Made by a program: the position numbers and the translations under genes
Notes under the pieces: model-generated
Told to the model about the DNA's origin: nothing
The model's database searches: none
What the model saw: the letters and a program-made list of their open reading frames with translations, nothing else
Shown: positions 1 through 10,130 of the stretch, piece by piece
Layout: every line of letters starts with the position of its first letter
How positions within the stretch are numbered: position 1 is the stretch's first letter
Source of the DNA: Dendrolimus kikuchii
Taxonomy: Eukaryota; Arthropoda; Insecta; Lepidoptera; Lasiocampidae
Assembly: GCA_019925095.2 (NCBI GenBank)
Contig: CM034415.1
Location: 6,171,001-6,235,000 of the forward strand
DNA length: 64,000 nt
Reading direction: 5' to 3'

Positions 1-463
1 GCTGACCATCGCCTTTGCCAACGTCGGCGGCGAGACGGGTACGGGCGAAGTCGAGGGGGTATACAAAGCAGAGCGAGGTCGCTCCAGCGGCACCGCCAGA
101 TGCGAGATTACCCGCGAAATAGCGCCAGAACTGCGTCTTCTTGTCTACGCCACCGAGGAACACCTGCTTGTACTTGTCCTTGAAGGCGAAGTTCAGCGCC
201 TGTGTGGGGAAGTACCTGATGACGTTGGCGAGGTTACCGCGCCAGAAGGACAAGAAGCCCTGCTCCCTGGGAATGCGGACGAAAGCGTCGACAATGCCCT
301 TGTAACGCTGGTCTGCGGCGATCTGTTTGCTCACATGTTGCACTTGAAGTAGCAACTTGACGCGCTCAATGGGTGCGACGGCGGTCTTGGACACCGCGGC
401 AGAGATGCCACCCGCCAGGAAGTCCTTTGCGAACGCGACCGGATCGGCTAAGCCTTTCGACAT
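1..463 (-). CDS. sesB: ADP/ATP translocase (mitochondrial carrier), 5' part, cut by window edge
   Basis: Encodes the N-terminal 154 residues of the adenine nucleotide translocase, which exchanges cytosolic ADP for matrix ATP across the inner mitochondrial membrane. The reverse strand reads [19 protein letters not shown] at the start, then the first carrier signature PIERVK near residue 30, the [17 protein letters not shown] segment typical of this family around residues 80-97, and the second-repeat signature [10 protein letters not shown] near residue 135. The frame is open to the window edge; insect family members are about 300 residues, so roughly half is missing. No intron is seen. The start is the first ATG of the conserved N-terminus. 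Codons are GC-rich, unlike the AT-rich flanks, as expected for a highly expressed gene. A TCAGT initiator-like motif (minus strand, 533-537) beside a CCAAT motif lies about 70 bp upstream. Identity is near certain; the symbol follows the Drosophila orthologue. Confidence 0.95.
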   Translation of the reverse strand, partial: MSKGLADPVAFAKDFLAGGISAAVSKTAVAPIERVKLLLQVQHVSKQIAADQRYKGIVDAFVRIPREQGFLSFWRGNLANVIRYFPTQALNFAFKDKYKQVFLGGVDKKTQFWRYFAGNLASGGAAGATSLCFVYPLDFARTRLAADVGKGDGQ

Positions 464-532
464 TTTGATTTATCTGCGAGGTGGGCACTGGATGATTACC
501 TCGTTGTCGACGAGGTGGGAACTACGGCACAC

Positions 533-541
533 ACTGATTGG
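533..541 (-). promoter_or_regulatory. Possible initiator plus CCAAT motif of the ADP/ATP translocase
   Basis: On the minus strand CCAAT runs straight into a TCAGT arthropod initiator-like motif about 70 bp upstream of the translocase ATG. Spacing would give a short 5' UTR. Both motifs are short, so this is suggestive only. Confidence 0.25.
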
Positions 542-1794
542 AAAACCACGAAACACGAACCCCTGATTTTTGTCAGGAGATTTGAAGTTATTTCGTGATT
601 ACGGGAGCACAGGGGTAGGCGTGTGCCTTTTTTGAAATTCGATCGATCACGTTCTCTCGCAGTTCTGCCCGGAGGAGCGGCGCAAAAGAAGGAAAGAAGG
701 GTAAGTATGGCCAACCTAACGATAAGTACCACGAGGTCAGTGTTGTCATTATAATAAATATGAAAGCCTAAAATTTGATTGTAAAAAATAATTCTTTTGT
801 TTAATACAACATAAATAGAAAAAGACAAAATATAACTTTAAATGTAAAAAAAATTAATACTCTAAAAAAACTATATTATCTAAGGATTTATCCTACACAC
901 ATATTTCTTTAAATGTTTATGTTAGCTACGTTTAATAGTTAACATTTAAAATATTAGGTTAAAAATTGGTAGTCAGTTAAATGTTGTACGTCAAGTATTG
1001 TAAAGAAAAAGGTGCCCACACATTACGGGAGGGACGGACGGATGTATTCGTCACCTGTGGCTGACGGACGCGTCCGAACAGTAGCGCACGCCCAGCGTCG
1101 GACGCATAGGTCGCGGCTTTTGTGTTGCCAACTCTCTTCGGAACAAGCGTGCTATGTCAACTCTTAAAAATCGCTAAATTGGCACGAATTTAGAAAACAC
1201 GCTGGTAAAATTGACTAATAAGAATAAATAAATTACTTTATTACAAATGCTTGTGTTTTGACGCTAATATTCTGATATACGTCGATATTTCAGTGAAGAG
1301 TTATAGAATTTTAAAAAAGCGCTAAATAGTGTGCTAGGCGTAGCTACTGGAGGCTTCCCAACCAGTGCCTAGACACCAACTCTCAATGGCCGATCTGTGG
1401 CTTCCATCTCGGGCTTTAGTTGGCCATCAATGGCTTCTGTTGGCCTTTCTGCAGCTTTGGGGTGTTCACGACCTCTCTGCATCGGTGTCCTTTGAAGGTG
1501 TGAGGTCACGGGGGTCGGTCATCAGATTCCTCGATGTTCGAGTGGCCGAGCGTGGAGTAGGGTAATTCTGTGAAGGTGTGTATGTGGCGTCCGTTGCTGG
1601 CTCGAACATTCGCCGAGTTGACATTGCTACAAATGCCTTCACACTAGTAATGACTACATCTTGGGCGATGACGTCGTTCCTGACGTACCGACCCGCGCTC
1701 GTACACACTCTCAGGATGATTCTTTGTTGGACTTGTTCTTTTTCCGATTTGTCGCGGAACATAGTGCAAACTACGCTGGAGTCATATATGTTTT
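542..1794. other. Intergenic region with a GC-rich patch
   Basis: No gene seen. Most is AT-rich. A patch at 1011-1140 is GC-rich, with repeated GGACGG and GTCGGACGC-type words. It could be a MITE remnant or distal promoter DNA of the divergent flanking genes. Short open frames here have no recognisable domain. Confidence 0.4.
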
Positions 1795-2118
1795 ATCCGT
1801 GTAGGAACGGAGAAAGAATACAACTTCCTGCGACCGGACGGCCTGTTGTAAAAGGCGACAAAAGAACCCACAGCCAGGTGGTAGGGTATTTACCCGACTG
1901 GATGGCTACCATCCCTCGTCTAGAGTATACCGCCATAACAACCTTGACTTGTGTTCCGGCATTAGTGACCAGGTTCTAATGTTCCTTAAGAGAGCAGCAG
2001 CGCATTTGTAGCACCTTTGGTGTTGCAAATGTCCATAGACGATGGTAACCTCTTTCCATCTAGTGGGCCGTCTGCCTCTCTGCTGAACTCCCGCAATAAA
2101 AAATTATAAAAAAATATG
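1795..2118 (+). repeat. SINE-like element, full-length copy 1
   Basis: One of six near-full-length copies of a roughly 310-bp repeat in the window. It begins ATCCGTGTAGGAACGG and ends with a CCGCAATAAAAAATTATAAA A-rich tail. The shared 5' boundary across copies and the A-rich 3' end point to a SINE or similar non-autonomous retroelement. The last 75 bp match the 3' end of the LINE at 54180-56790. Confidence 0.8.
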
Positions 2119-2703
2119 TCAGCATCGTTCCGAGATAGGTCTTATATGGACATTGATTACCCAGACACGTATTAAGCCACGCCCCTCAGCCGCGTTCGTT
2201 AGTCGCGACTTATAATAGGAACACAACTAAATACTAACACATAATCGGTATATTTAAAATATTTAGCAACACTTCAATGACGCATACAAATTGCGTTTTG
2301 TTAAAGCAACAAGCCGATGACATGACTGGTATTATGAATAGACGATACTAAAATTAAATCATTAAGATTCTTGAATGAAAAGAAATAACAATTTTATAAT
2401 ATTAATGAAATTCTAAAATAATTACTGAATATATAAATTTTGTATATTGAATGAATTTTAAGCGAGAACTAATTTTATAGTAAAAACAAAACGAGTCCAA
2501 TGCTGCCAAATGAGCCCAAATATATTGAGAAAATGACATTGAGTTGATATTGCCATAATTGCCATTTTTTTTATAAATTGTATTTTCTGTATTCTTCTAA
2601 TGTATCTGTGCTACTGAAAAGTGAGTGTCCAACAAAGTGGATGTTTTATTTCATCGTTTTATTGTTTTCTAATAACCAATGTTAACTTTTTGATGACAGC
2701 GCG
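2119..2703. other. Region upstream of TAF10
   Basis: Presumably holds the TAF10 promoter and 5' UTR. A GC-rich stretch at 2172-2210 includes GCCACGCCCCT, an Sp1/KLF-like box. An AAA|GTGAGT donor-like site near 2619 and a pyrimidine-rich TGATGACAG acceptor-like site ending at 2700, just before the ATG, would allow a small 5'-UTR intron. No coding sequence seen. Confidence 0.3.
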
Positions 2704-2873
2704 ATGCAGATGAGTCGAATGGGATCGCCCTCAATCGTTATGGATGATGAGGGGTGCGCGGGTCATGCGCTTAGCGACTTTCTGTTACAATTAGAGAACT
2801 ACAACCCTTCTATCCCAGATTCTGTGGTTGCACACTATTTGAATCAGTCAGGATTTGAATCTCAGGATCCAAG
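2704..2873 (+). CDS. Taf10: TAF10 coding exon 1
   Basis: Holds 56 codons plus two bases, from the ATG to the AG of a split Arg codon. It covers the acidic linker and the first histone-fold helix region. Confidence 0.92.
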
Positions 2874-4707
2874 GTAAGTAGTGCTTGATAGTAATCGTTC
2901 GATCGCAGCCCCTTTGTTTGGCGACGAATAATCTAGTTGTACAGAACATTGGTAACCTCGTAGTAATGTTTAGACAGTTTTTGCTGTGAACATGTTTTTT
3001 TACATTGCACAAGAAGTCCGAGTACTTCTATACTATATGAGGTATCAACTGCATGATTTTAATGCCTGTAAACTTATAAATTCAGTACAGAAATACCTAG
3101 TTATATATAAATTGGCAAATCTATAGATGTTTGATGCTCATATTATAAGTAGCAGGGTGGTGGAATGGGGAGGAGGGAGGCATACCCCTGTGGTCTGGAG
3201 ATCTTAATTTTTTAATAAACATAACCTCGTTTATTTTTTCATGAATATTGCTCTTATAAAGTTGAACAATCCTTTAAAGCCAAAAAGAAAGCCACTAATC
3301 AAAAGATTTTTTTTAAAAAAAAAACAGCAATGTCATCAAGAAATGAAAAACAACAGCACATTCACATACACTATACGATTAACCATGAAAATATTCAAAA
3401 TGGTGGCCAAAAAAGACGAAATTATAAATTGTGTGTATAAAATAAGCAGTAAATGATTACAATCGGTTCTGACACTTGCCAGCCGCTGCCAGGCACACTC
3501 GCTTTGCTTGCTTGGCTTGTGCACTTTGGTCTAAATATAACTTAACCTAACCGACTGTTTGTGTGTATAAAATAAATAGTAAATGGTTACGAGTCTGGCA
3601 CTCGCCGGCTGCTGCTGTGGCATGCCTGCTTCGCTCACTCAGTTCATCCAATTTGGTCTGAAACTTACCTTACCTAACCTAAATCACTGTTCTAGTGACT
3701 GGTCATGATTTTTCACCACCAACCACGATAAAAAAAATAGGTGAGGTTATGTTTACCAAAAATAAATATTTCAAGAATTCCGGACCCTAGGGGTTGCAAA
3801 AAGGATTCATATACCTTACCCCCAACCCACTACTTAAAAGTTTGGATATCTGAGTTGCAGCCTATAAATTTATTTAAAAAAGTGGTAATTCTTTTATGAG
3901 CTTATAAAGCTGATATATTTTCTTTTCGATTTAATTGAATTCAAGATTTGGCCAATTTACTACCCACCTGGTGGAAAGTGTCCCTATGGACATTTTCTTT
4001 TTGCAGTTGACTCTTTTTAAAATATCGCCATATGGTATTGTACATGTATAGTGTGCAGGCAAAAACTCTAGTATTCTCAAATGATTCATGCTAGTGCAGT
4101 ATATAACTCTTTTTCAGCTTCTACCAATTATGTGGGGTCAGCACAATATGTCCTTTCCTTCTATATTCCTCTAGTCTGATGTACATTGTCTGTCATAAGA
4201 CAAATCATCGTGACATCCTTCACACAATCCATCCATCTCTTTTTTGGTCTACCTTTACTTTTGTACACATCTATCTTTCAATTTAACTTTGTTTTGTCAA
4301 GTGACTTTCATCCCTCCCCATATCATTTTAGTTTTCTTCCTGTCGAAGCATATATGACTTTTCATTAATTTTATGGGGTTTCGAAACTACCTGTCATATC
4401 TAGATATGACATTTATGATAATTATACTACTATTTTTTTAAAGAACGTTAGCTTTGTGTATAAAGGTGATCCTCATTGATTTTACAGGTTAATAAGGCTG
4501 ATAGCTTTGGCGTCACAAAAATTCTTATCGGATATAGTGAATGATGCCCTCCAGCACTGCAAAATGCGCACTTCAAGCCAAATTACACAGTCATCGAAGA
4601 ACCAAAAAGGCCCAAAGGAAAAGAAGTATGTTATGACAATGGACGACTTGACACCTGCTCTGCAAGAATATGGAATAAATGCTAAAAAACCACACTATTT
4701 TGTTTAG
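2704..4707 (+). CDS. Taf10: TAF10, TFIID/SAGA subunit, two coding exons
   Basis: Encodes a 129-residue TBP-associated factor 10, a histone-fold subunit shared by TFIID and SAGA in the nucleus. Exon 1 (2704-2873) gives MQMSRMGSPSIVMDDE then LSDFLLQLENYNPSIPDSVV and HYLNQSGFESQDPR, the conserved start of the TAF10 domain. Exon 2 (4488-4707) continues LIRLIALASQKFLSDIVNDA, LQHCKMRTSSQ, YVMTMDDLTPALQEYGIN and ends AKKPHYFV, the family's characteristic C-terminus. The junction splits an Arg codon (AG|G) with a GTAAGT donor and TTTTACAG acceptor. The start is the first in-frame ATG after an upstream stop, so a short N-terminal tail is expected, as in other insects. The 1.6-kb intron is filled with repeats. 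Identity is secure. Confidence 0.95.
3430..3690. repeat. Two-copy tandem repeat, period about 130 bp
   Basis: Unit 1 starts TGTGTGTATAAAATAAGCAG at 3430 and unit 2 starts TGTGTGTATAAAATAAATAG at 3560. Later shared blocks include AGTAAATG-TTAC, a CACT-GCC-GC-GCTGC block, TTTGGTCT and a CTTAACCTAACC-like end. The copies have diverged substantially. Confidence 0.65.
4090..4345 (-). pseudogene. 3' end of an RTE-like LINE (reverse transcriptase C-terminus)
   Basis: The minus strand reads KGRPKKRWMDCVKD, then a broken C-terminal stretch including RTYCADP, which is the usual C-terminal end of insect endonuclease-reverse transcriptase LINEs. It is heavily 5'-truncated and carries stops. A second copy of the same tail lies on the plus strand at 26755-26950. 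Confidence 0.7.
4488..4707 (+). CDS. Taf10: TAF10 coding exon 2
   Basis: Completes the histone fold and the invariant KKPHYF C-terminus, ending in TAG. Confidence 0.93.
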
Positions 4708-5191
4708 GTTATGGTATAGTTATAAGATTACTGATTTTTTGGTAATATATTTTATTAAGGCTTTCGGCTTCATATTTATAATTTCCACACATGAGGGCTA
4801 CACTCAGAAAGCTTAAAGAATAATTAACATTAAGGGCAATTGAAATCAAACATAAAAATATTGTCTTTTGCTATTAAATATTAAAGTTTCCATATCTTTT
4901 CAGTTTCACTAAGGTAAATTTTGTATTCATGTTACTATATTTATACACGAAAATCATAAAAGCACTCCACATTCACATGAGTAAAAAGGATGTGGATCGC
5001 CTCTTATGCATATCTTTCGAAAGCACTGTGTGTCACTTAAAAATATTACCTTATAGATCATGGAAGGACTCTATGAAACAATTGCTATGTTACAATAAAT
5101 TGAAATACCTTTTAGTTTTAAAAAATCATGGAAGACATAATTGCTATTTAACTTATTTTAACTGTACCAAAATTATATCATAATTTTATAT

Positions 5192-5197
5192 AATAAA
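5192..5197 (+). terminator. Candidate polyadenylation signal for TAF10
   Basis: AATAAA followed about 45 bp on by a GT-rich stretch (TGTGTGGTGTGTGTTT). Another AATAAA lies at 5094-5099. Either would give a 3' UTR of 0.4-0.5 kb. Confidence 0.35.
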
Positions 5198-5249
5198 AAG
5201 CATGTGAGTTGATTTGATGGTCAGCCTTATACCTATTACCGCTGTGTGG

Positions 5250-5700
5250 TGTGTGTTTATTAGTTTTTACAAACTATGCAGTTGTTCCAGATTATTCTAT
5301 TACATTTTCCACAGGCACAAGATTTCAAACTAATAGTCTCAGAACCTCTTCTTTTTCTGCAAGTGGGCGGCTCCCGAAGCTCGACGATGTCGCGCCTATT
5401 TTACGTGTAAGGTTGGATGAGGGTTTACTCCATCCAGCCCAAGTCCTCCTGGGAGTCCACCAGCTTCTTATTGTTGCCGAAAACTTCTCAGAGGCTACCT
5501 GGGGTGTCCAGATGCTTTGCCCTGTATTGCGCCTACTTTCTGCAATCTTAGAACCTCTGCATTTCATAACAGACAGCAGTGCTGTGTTTGTCGATATGCT
5601 CACATCATGGCCATAGGGACATCGGTTGACTCAGCCGCTGTCGCGTTTGTCGAGAAACCACAGCTAGACTTGGATAGGCTCACAAATGAGAAACAAGGAT
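5250..5700. repeat. GC-richer decayed repeat of unknown type
   Basis: This 450-bp block is distinctly less AT-rich than its flanks and open in overlapping frames on both strands, but no domain can be recognised in any frame. It looks like an old mobile-element fragment, possibly a LINE ORF. It does not resemble a host exon: no good splice pair and no conserved motif. Confidence 0.3.
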
Positions 5701-5764
5701 GAACTAGTTCCCTTTATAAAACTTATATCTCTTTCGCTCAGTTAAAACTGAGTAGCTTAACTGT

Positions 5765-5866
5765 AAATGGCCGGTTCCTGTATCTTACCATCAATGCTCA
5801 TACCATCGGTAGAATTTTGACATTACTTGTATGGAGTTTATGTCAAAAATATAGGAATGGGCCAAC
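5765..5866. repeat. MITE-like element, copy 1
   Basis: Left end GGCCGGTTCCTGTATCTT, right end AATATAGGAATGGGCC: imperfect terminal inverted repeats. The inner words CCATCGGTAGAA and TTTGACATT recur in copies 2 (6330-6465) and 3 (46490-46690). Confidence 0.5.
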
Positions 5867-6329
5867 AAGCAACTCACCGGCTCAATTGGTTCAATCGCCG
5901 ACAAAGAACACAATGTCTTCAATATATATACAGTATCAATAGATCTTTATGCCAATAAAAACAAATATAATGTTTTTTTCTGTTGACAAAAAAAACGAGT
6001 TACAATAAGAACTTGAAAGAGCTAAAGCAAGATATATCGTTCCGATTTCTAGGCTTGCTCTAGTTCTTTCGGTTTTTGTAAGAATTAGGGCGAGGGTGTC
6101 GTTCGATTTCTATTCAGTGGAGAGCACTGAGCTAAATGCGCTGAAGGCATGATGCAGTTCTGAGAGAAAGAGCCATGTCACTGTTTTTAGTGAGCTGTTT
6201 CACACAAGTCTAGCTGCAACATAGGTGTCTTATAGTACCTGAAATTGAAACACGAAAAAAATCCTTAAAAAAGTCTTTAATAAAATGTTGTTTCAAATAT
6301 TCTTTCAGCACTCCATATTTTTTTAGATT

Positions 6330-6465
6330 AATGGCTGGTTCCTATATCTTGCTATTCATTCAGTTGCCATCACTAGAAATTTGACATTTTGTGGTGTTTG
6401 AGTCAAGTATTAACCGATAGTAAGGCAAGTAAACAGTTGGTTAAGATATAGGATGGGCCGTAAAT
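6330..6465. repeat. MITE-like element, copy 2
   Basis: Ends are GGCTGGTTCCTATATCTTGC and TTAAGATATAGGATGGGCC, forming an imperfect inverted repeat, with TTTGACATT inside as in copy 1. Confidence 0.5.
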
Positions 6466-6865
6466 CAGTTAAAAATTTAAAACAAGACGTGCTCTGTATA
6501 ACCTGCAGCGCCATCTGCTGAAGAGAGATTTGAAGCTATGCACAGCTGTTCTCATTCTTAGCATTCTTCCATGGTCTCTATAAAAACTTTTGTATCAATT
6601 TTTTAGTCACTATTCAATGTAAAGTATCAGAATACAATTAAGTCAAATAGAAACTAATAAATATAATTGTTGTTCAACTGTGTGATCGTTCATTATCGGT
6701 TTTGAAATAGTTTTAAGTTCGCACTAAAGTACCAGACTAAATATTATGTATAGCAGAAGTAATGTGTTAAAATGTTAACGAATTTAGCAATAAATACAAT
6801 GACTAAAGTTCTCTTATTTGTTTTCAATTTTTTCTTCTAGATCATTTTAAACCATTTTTATATAT
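6466..6865. other. AT-rich spacer
   Basis: No gene, repeat or regulatory structure recognised. Confidence 0.4.
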
Positions 6866-7063
6866 GAAATTCTAATAGTGCGTTTAGTCGCTGAACTCCT
6901 AAACCCTAGGACCGAGCTTGATGATTTTTTTGTGTGTGTTCGAGTGGGTCCCGGAAGGTTCAGATCCATAATTGGCTCCGATAAGTGGCGCTGCAATCGG
7001 GGTTTTTTTTTAAATGTTTACAGGGCACTACAACGTCTGCAGGGCCCGCTAGTACACTGTAAA
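6866..7063 (+). repeat. Helitron-like non-autonomous element, truncated
   Basis: Contains the family block TTCGAGTGGGTCCCGGAAGG and ends AACGTCTGCAGGGCCCGCTAGT, close to the 3' ends at 24536, 43046 and 45066. CTAGT is a Helitron CTRR-type terminus. The 5' part is lost or too diverged. Confidence 0.55.
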
Positions 7064-7117
7064 ACTTTTCGGAGTGATAGATATTCTGTACTATGTTTTT
7101 TCTTAGAAGATAATTTA

Positions 7118-7420
7118 GCCAGGTGGTAGGGTATTTGCTCGACTGGATGGCGACCACCCCTCGTCTAGAGTATGCCGTTATAAAACCTTGTTGTGTTCCG
7201 GCATTAGTGACCAGGTTCCAGTCTCCTTTAACCCTTTAGCTCACTATTAGCACATATTGTGTCCGCGATGAGAGTACACATCGCGTTTGTCTTTGTCTTA
7301 AGGGGAGAGCAGCAACGCATTTGTAGCACCTTTGGTGTTGCAAATGTCCATAGACGATGGTAATCGCTTTCCATCAAGTGGGCCGTCTGCCTGTCTGCTG
7401 AACTCCTGCAATAAAAAAAA
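7118..7420 (+). repeat. SINE-like element, 5'-truncated, with a 66-bp insertion
   Basis: Starts at GCCAGGTGGTAGGG inside the SINE and runs to CTCCTGCAATAAAAAAAA. It is split at 7232-7297 by foreign sequence flanked by TTAA on both sides, whereas other copies have a single TTAA at that point. Confidence 0.75.
7232..7297. mobile_element. 66-bp insertion flanked by duplicated TTAA
   Basis: Intact SINE copies read CCCTTAAGAGAGC here; this copy reads TTTAACCC, 62 further bases, then TTAAGG. The insert contains a CGCGATG/CATCGCG stem. TTAA duplication is the piggyBac-type signature, but the two ends are not convincing inverted repeats, so the class is uncertain. Confidence 0.4.
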
Positions 7421-7620
7421 GTACATCACACACAATTTTAGCAATCAATTACACTTTTGCATGATATATTTAAATACTTTTTTAGTCTACTTATCTGAAG
7501 TTCAATGCTATAGTAAAAAAATGTTTTAAATTAACCATAAACACAATTTGACTAAAATTAAAAGCAGGAAAATGGAAAATTAATTATATAAAAGTATCAA
7601 ACTCGTAATTAATATATATA

Positions 7621-9252
7621 CACTGACGGACTCATAAACTGCATCAAAGTAATAGACGACTGAAATAAATATGTTAACCAAGTATGCAAACTTTCTATAC
7701 AGATTTAAATTGAAACCTCTAGATTGGTTCGTGAACTTTAAAACAGCGTAGGGTCATATCCTTAAGTTTAAGTTTGTGTACTGGAAAGGACCTTAAGACT
7801 TTTTTTGAAGAAAAAACAGAAATTTAAGGAAAATTGGTTTAATTAAAAAATTGGTTTTAACAATAGACACAAACTTTATGCAAGGGTTTATTTATGTTTT
7901 AATAAGGTGTATTACTTCCACGTGCCCTTATTACGGATTCTAATCGGTTCCGCATAGATTTTATTAGGGTTATTAAAAGATCTTGCGGAATATTGTCCCA
8001 TTCTTCTGAAAGTGCTGTTCTTAGTGCTGCCACTGTCGTGGGCAAAGGGTTTCTCGCATATACAGCTCTTTTTAAATTGTCCCAAACATGTTCAATGGGA
8101 TTAAGATCCGGGCTGCGTGCTGGCCAATTCATTGTACGTATCCCAACCTCTTCGCAATATTGTCGAACTTGTGCAGCAGCGTGCGGCCGGGCATTATCCT
8201 GCATTAAAGCAAAATTTTCGCCTATATATAAGGCACCACGTGATCTTCTAAGATCTGTTATGTAGCGATGTGCAGTCAAACCCCCTCTATTACCGTTTTG
8301 ACGGACCATGTCTATGAACAAAAGTTCTGTTCGCCCGTTCATCGACATGCCACCCCAGACCATACACGAACCGCCTCCAAAAGGAACACGCTCCTCAATG
8401 CAACTTTGAGCATATCGCTCCCCACGTCGACGATAGACTCTTCTGCGACCATCTGCATATAAACATGTCCTACATTCGTCCGTGAACAATACGGAGGTCC
8501 ATTGCTCTTCTGTCCAATTCAGGTGATCACGCGCAAATCTTAAGCGAGCTTGTCTGTGAGCTACAGACAACTTTGGACCATTTGCTGGTCTAAAAGGGGT
8601 GATATCCGCTTCCTTTAACCTTCTTCTTATTGTTCGTGCACTCGTGTTTACTCCACGCACTTCATTAAGCTTTGTTTTGATGCGACGTGAGGAAACGATT
8701 TCGCAGGGAAGTTGTAACAATAAATCGGTCATCACGATCGGTGGTTGCTCGAGTCCTGTCTGTACCACGTCTCCTTCTGTAAGAACCTGTCTCCATAAAC
8801 CTGTATATTCTAGAAACCGTAGACTGGTTTAAATTTAAATTTCTACCAATCGTTCGTTGATCCAAGCCCTCCCGCACCAATGCTACAATTTGAGCCGCTT
8901 GTTCGGACGAAGTATCCATATTATGGTTCAAAAATCCGTAATAAGGGCACGTGGAGGTAATACACCTTATTAAAACATAAATAAACCCTTGCATAAAGTT
9001 TGTGTCTATTGTTAAAACAAATTTTTTAATTAAACCAATTTTATTAAATTTCTGTTTTTTCTTCAAAAAAAGTCTTAAGGTCCTTTCCAGTACACAAACT
9101 TAAACTTAAGGATATGACCCTACGCTGTTTTAAAGTTCACGAACCAATCTAGAAGTTTCAATTTAAATCTGTATAGAAAGTTTGCATACTTGGTTAACAT
9201 ATTTATTTCAAAGTCGTCTATTACTTTGATGCAGTTTATGAGTCCGTCAGTT
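7621..9252. mobile_element. Tc1-type transposon with about 320-bp terminal inverted repeats
   Basis: A 1632-bp element between TA dinucleotides (7619-7620 and 9253-9254). Ends are CACTGACGGACTC and its near-complement GAGTCCGTCAGTT. The inverted repeats cover 7621-7939 and 8933-9252 and are almost identical, which suggests recent movement. The transposase lies on the minus strand and both ends of its reading frame run into the repeats. The CDS carries one frameshift, so this copy is probably not self-mobile. Confidence 0.93.
7899..8919 (-). pseudogene. Tc1-family transposase (DD34E), one frameshift
   Basis: About 340 residues, full length for Tc1. It starts MDTSSEQAAQIVALVREGLD, a paired-like helix-turn-helix (QRTIGRNLNLNQSTVSRIYR), then SARTIRRRLKEADI as the second DNA-binding helix set. 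The catalytic residues are all present: D in LFTDECRT, D in MQDNARPH and E in NPIEHVWDNLK. There are 34 residues between the second D and the E, so DD34E (Tc1, not mariner). Near 8680 the frame changes: one frame reads FLTSHQNKA and stops at 8665, while the other picks up at SSRRIKTKLNEV. A single-base indel explains this. The C-terminus SNTPY lies inside the terminal repeat. Confidence 0.92.
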
Positions 9253-9254
9253 TA

Positions 9255-10130
9255 TATATATAATATTACAATACACAATGAACTGTTTTTCTAATTACAG
9301 ATCTTAAACACAAAATAAACAAAAGAAGACAGCCATAAATAGTTTCAATGTTATCAGCTCAAACGCCGGCAGGTAATAAATGTGCTTTGTCTACAGGTAT
9401 GCAGGTGGCCCGAATTGTTAACATTATTATACGTCTATAAAATAATATTAATAGGATGTCTTAAATATTTTGAAAAAATACACAGAGTGCCAACAATGGT
9501 ATAATTTCCCCTACGTTAATTTATATTATTCAAAATACGTTGTTCCCCGATCACATTCATAGCCTCTATAAGTTTTGCACTAAATATCTCTAACGCTTTC
9601 CTCATCCTTGCAAAGTAGTCGATTCACCGAACTGGAAGCCATGCTACAATTACTAAAGGGTTTACAACTCTACACTACATTTACCGGTCTTCACTCCAGG
9701 AACCCTCTGTTTCATCAGCCTTTGGTTCTGCAAAAGTCGAAAACCCTTTGTCATACCAATTTTCTAATTAGAGCTATTCCGGTTACCTTGGTTCTCTTAC
9801 CCATATAATTATAACTCGTTAACACATAAATTTGTGGGTAATTAAAAAAAATACAGTAACTTTATTCGAGAAACAAGAATACAAACCCGTTAATTTTTCC
9901 AAGCAGTTCATCAGTTTAAGTGCTAATAGTTACGCTATCAAATAAAATAAGCGTACCTACATATCATGGATTAAAAGGTTTCTTAGTTAAAGGGGCACTG
10001 ACACTAAGGGAAATAAAAAATTATGTATTTCTTTCAAACCAGTGTTCCAGTTAGTTTGGATATTCTTAGTTATAATTTAATAGCTACAAGAAAAAAATGG
10101 TGGTAATATTTTGCGTTTTATTGGAGGATT
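9255..10130. other. AT-rich spacer
   Basis: No gene or repeat recognised. A short open frame at 9608-9808 has no domain and no splice context. Confidence 0.4.

Larger units (their letters stand above)
2874..4487. other. TAF10 intron
   Basis: GTAAGT to TTTTACAG, 1614 bp. It holds a two-copy tandem repeat (3430-3690) and the 3' end of an RTE-like LINE in antisense (4090-4345). The rest is AT-rich with no other structure recognised. Confidence 0.85.

Noticed and set aside
5251..5702. Overlapping 121- and 92-codon frames on opposite strands
   Set aside because: No domain in either; block looks like an old repeat fragment.
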